From positions 1-7,597 of the forward strand of contig JABDKZ010000047.1 in assembly GCA_013001935.1 (NCBI GenBank): DNA of 7,597 bases. Reading direction: 5' to 3'. Each line of letters begins with the position of its first letter. The first letter of the stretch is position 1. The notes under the pieces are model-generated. The model saw only the letters and a list, made by a program, of their open reading frames with translations. It had not been told where the DNA came from and ran no database searches. The DNA is from Maribacter sp. (GTDB lineage: Bacteria; Bacteroidota; Bacteroidia; Flavobacteriales; Flavobacteriaceae). Shown here one piece after another: positions 6,247 through 7,597 of this stretch. The translations under genes and the position numbers were made by a program.

Positions 6247-7155
6247 ATGAAAAATATATTATTGCCTACGGACTTTTCAGATAACGCATGGAATGCAACC
6301 AAGTATGCCATTGAACTGTTCAAGGATGAAGAATGTGTTTTTCATTTGCTGAATACCTATACACCTGCCATAGCGAATAGCAGGTTTATGGCCACTTCTT
6401 TGAGTGGCGGGCAGTTAGAGGACGGCGTACGCAATAATTCAGAACACGGACTAAAAAAAGTGCTGAATAAAATCAACAAAACCTATCAAAACCCTCAACA
6501 TAGTTTTAAGACCATTTCTTCATTCAGTTTATTGGTAGATGAAATTAAGGAGATCGTTGAAGATAAAGGAATAGACTTAATAGTGACAGGAACAAAGGGG
6601 GCATCGGGCTTGGATGAGGTTTTTATGGGAAGTAATACGGTTCGTATTATCAAGTCGATCAAGAATAGCCCGGTTCTGGCCATTCCACAATTTTTTAAGT
6701 ATCAAAGGCCTTCAGAAATTGCTTTTGCAACAGATTTCAATCGTTTTTACTCGCAGTCTGAGTTACAACCAATGATCGATTTAGCCCATGCTTTTAATGC
6801 GACAATTCGCATTGTGCATGTGCAATATGAAATCAAGGCCTTGACCGAGATTCAACAGTTTAATCTTAATATGTTACGTAAATACCTTAGCGATAACGAG
6901 CATTATCTGCATACGGTATCAGAATTAAACTCAGTCTCTAAAACGTTGGAGGTCTTCGCCGAGGAACTCGATATTCATTTGTTGGCAATGCTGAATTATC
7001 AGCATAGTTATATGGAAAAAATGACACGTGAACCTGTGGTAAAGCGCTTGGCTTTCCATACACAGATTCCATTATTGGTCATTCCGGAACTCGGGATGAG
7101 CAAACCAACAAAATCCACTATTGATAAGGAAAACGCAATCGCTGATCAGGATTGA
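6247..7155 (+). CDS. Universal stress protein, tandem UspA domains
   Basis: A 302-residue cytoplasmic protein made of two Usp folds. Domain 1 (about residues 1-147) starts MKNILLPTDFSDNA, with the conserved acidic D9, and has a complete ATP-binding motif G-x2-G-x9-G-S (G115, G118, G128, S129). Domain 2 (about 155-282) keeps the opening strand (IAFATDFN, D163) and the closing strand (IPLLVIPEL), but the glycine motif is replaced by LNYQHSYMEKMTREPVV, so it probably does not bind ATP the same way. The remaining C-terminal residues (about 283-302) look disordered. Usp proteins help cells survive starvation, low oxygen and other stresses; the exact role here is unknown. It follows the Crp/Fnr gene by 158 bp and has its own putative operator and promoter. 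The upstream ATG at 6242 runs into a stop after one codon, so 6247 is the start. Confidence 0.93.
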   Translation: MKNILLPTDFSDNAWNATKYAIELFKDEECVFHLLNTYTPAIANSRFMATSLSGGQLEDGVRNNSEHGLKKVLNKINKTYQNPQHSFKTISSFSLLVDEIKEIVEDKGIDLIVTGTKGASGLDEVFMGSNTVRIIKSIKNSPVLAIPQFFKYQRPSEIAFATDFNRFYSQSELQPMIDLAHAFNATIRIVHVQYEIKALTEIQQFNLNMLRKYLSDNEHYLHTVSELNSVSKTLEVFAEELDIHLLAMLNYQHSYMEKMTREPVVKRLAFHTQIPLLVIPELGMSKPTKSTIDKENAIADQD

Positions 7156-7367
7156 CCAATGGGATGGTCTTCATAAAAATCCTCAAACGTTTTTTCAGTG
7201 ATGTAGTTGTCTGTTAAAACTTTATAAACCATATATACAATCATCAATTGCCCTAGTACGGTTAGATAAAAAACCCAATTGAACGGAAAATTCATGGCGG
7301 CCATAATGGTGACAATAACTAATGTAATTGTCGTATTGCCGACCCACAACATTGCTGTATTTTTCAT
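7146..7367 (-). CDS. Small two-helix membrane protein, function unknown
   Basis: A 73-residue protein with two predicted transmembrane helices (about residues 7-26 and 31-50) separated by a tight NFPFNW turn, then a cytoplasmic or periplasmic acidic tail, TFEDFYEDHPIGQS. I do not recognise a named family. The case that it is a real gene: strongly hydrophobic helices with a well-formed hairpin, a start preceded by a perfect -7 consensus, no competing gene in the region, and termination just inside the 3' end of usp. It is convergent with usp, sharing 10 bp of coding sequence (7146-7155), so the two messages are complementary at their ends. It is probably monocistronic or followed by usp antisense; no terminator is visible. 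A role connected to respiration or stress is suggested only by position. Confidence 0.75.
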   Translation of the reverse strand: MKNTAMLWVGNTTITLVIVTIMAAMNFPFNWVFYLTVLGQLMIVYMVYKVLTDNYITEKTFEDFYEDHPIGQS

Positions 7368-7376
7368 TTTTTATTT

Positions 7377-7384
7377 CAAAAATA
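7377..7384 (-). promoter_or_regulatory. Putative -7 promoter element for the small membrane protein
   Basis: On the minus strand TATTTTTG is an exact match to TAnnTTTG, 9 bp upstream of the ATG at 7367, so the leader would be very short. An imperfect copy (TGTATTTG) lies just upstream and would give a slightly longer leader. No TGA-N6-TCA site is found at the 29.5-bp spacing here, so this gene does not share the architecture of its neighbours. Confidence 0.4.
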
Positions 7385-7430
7385 CAAATACAATCAATTT
7401 TCTTGGGTTAAATAATTACTAAATATGATA

Positions 7431-7597
7431 CTAATCGGAGGTAGTTTCAGTAATCCAAAAACTGTCAAGGCTGGGAATTTCCTTATCCTGGCCCAGCGCT
7501 AAAGGATTCACTCCGGTTTTAGCAAATATGTACCAAGCTGTTGATGAAAGGGTAGGAGTCAGATCCGCATGGTGCCATAGTTGATCCGATCCATAAC
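7431..7597 (-). CDS. C-terminal fragment of an unrecognised protein (cut by window edge)
   Basis: The last 54 codons of a minus-strand gene that enters from the right edge and ends at TAG (7431-7433). The readable end begins YGSDQLWHHADLTPTLSS, continues through AWYIFAKTGVNPL and closes with ITETTSD. The other two minus-strand frames are closed by stops, and the composition (aromatic-rich, PTLSSTAWYIFA helix-like segment) looks like a genuine globular protein. The pattern of a helix followed by a VNPL-like turn recalls the ends of some alpha/alpha-barrel carbohydrate-active enzymes, but I cannot assign a family from this piece. It lies 63 bp upstream of the start of the small membrane protein gene, in the same direction, so the two could be cotranscribed, although the latter has its own candidate promoter. 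Confidence 0.7.
   Translation of the reverse strand, partial: YGSDQLWHHADLTPTLSSTAWYIFAKTGVNPLALGQDKEIPSLDSFWITETTSD

Noticed and set aside
6242..6250. Alternative usp start at 6242
   Set aside because: The frame ATG-GAA-TGA stops after two codons; the ATG at 6247 opens the full Usp domain.
7426..7437. TGATACTAATCG, a near match to the TGA-N6-TCA operator
   Set aside because: The last half-site is broken, it overlaps the end of the right-edge gene, and no -7-like box lies at the 29.5-bp spacing.
1..7597. tRNA, rRNA, CRISPR arrays, insertion sequences and phage genes
   Set aside because: No repeat arrays, transposase-like frames, terminal inverted repeats or RNA gene signatures were seen on either strand.

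Overview
The window reads as a chromosomal segment from a member of the Bacteroidota, most probably the family Flavobacteriaceae. The reasons are the fused ccoN-ccoO gene, the order ccoI-ccoS-ccoNO-ccoQ-ccoP, starts without clear Shine-Dalgarno sequences, AT-rich intergenic DNA carrying TAnnTTTG-like -7 elements, and the style of the proteins. The species cannot be named from the sequence alone.

Layout. From 5276 down to 1 the minus strand carries a cytochrome cbb3 oxidase locus: ccoI (copper P-type ATPase), ccoS (assembly factor), ccoNO (catalytic subunit fused to the monoheme cytochrome c subunit), ccoQ (small membrane subunit) and the first 66 codons of ccoP, which runs off the left edge. 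Spacing tightens along the locus: 74 bp, 32 bp, 3 bp, then a 4-bp ATGA overlap. Diverging from ccoI on the plus strand are a Crp/Fnr-family regulator (5387-6088) and a double-domain universal stress protein (6247-7155). Converging on the latter, with a 10-bp overlap of 3' ends, is a small two-helix membrane protein (7146-7367, minus). The right edge holds the last 54 codons of an unrecognised minus-strand gene.

How it works together. CcoI moves copper across the inner membrane for the CuB centre of CcoN, CcoS helps mature the enzyme, and CcoNO-Q-P form the high-affinity oxidase used at low oxygen. The adjacent Crp/Fnr protein is the obvious candidate regulator. The most interesting observation is that three intergenic regions (before ccoI, ccoS and usp) each hold a TGA-N6-TCA inverted repeat whose centre lies exactly 29.5 bp upstream of the first base of a TAnnTTT(A/G)-like -7 element. 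That corresponds to an activator site near -41.5. It suggests one local regulon joining oxidase assembly, oxidase structure and the stress protein. The regulator also has an unusual cysteine pattern: three of the four E. coli FNR cluster ligands align, the third is Asn, and there is one extra Cys.

There are no RNA genes, mobile elements, CRISPR arrays or convincing terminators. The genes themselves belong to known families, and no wholly new system is evident. The value of the window lies in the regulatory architecture, the atypical sensor and two unannotated small or partial proteins.
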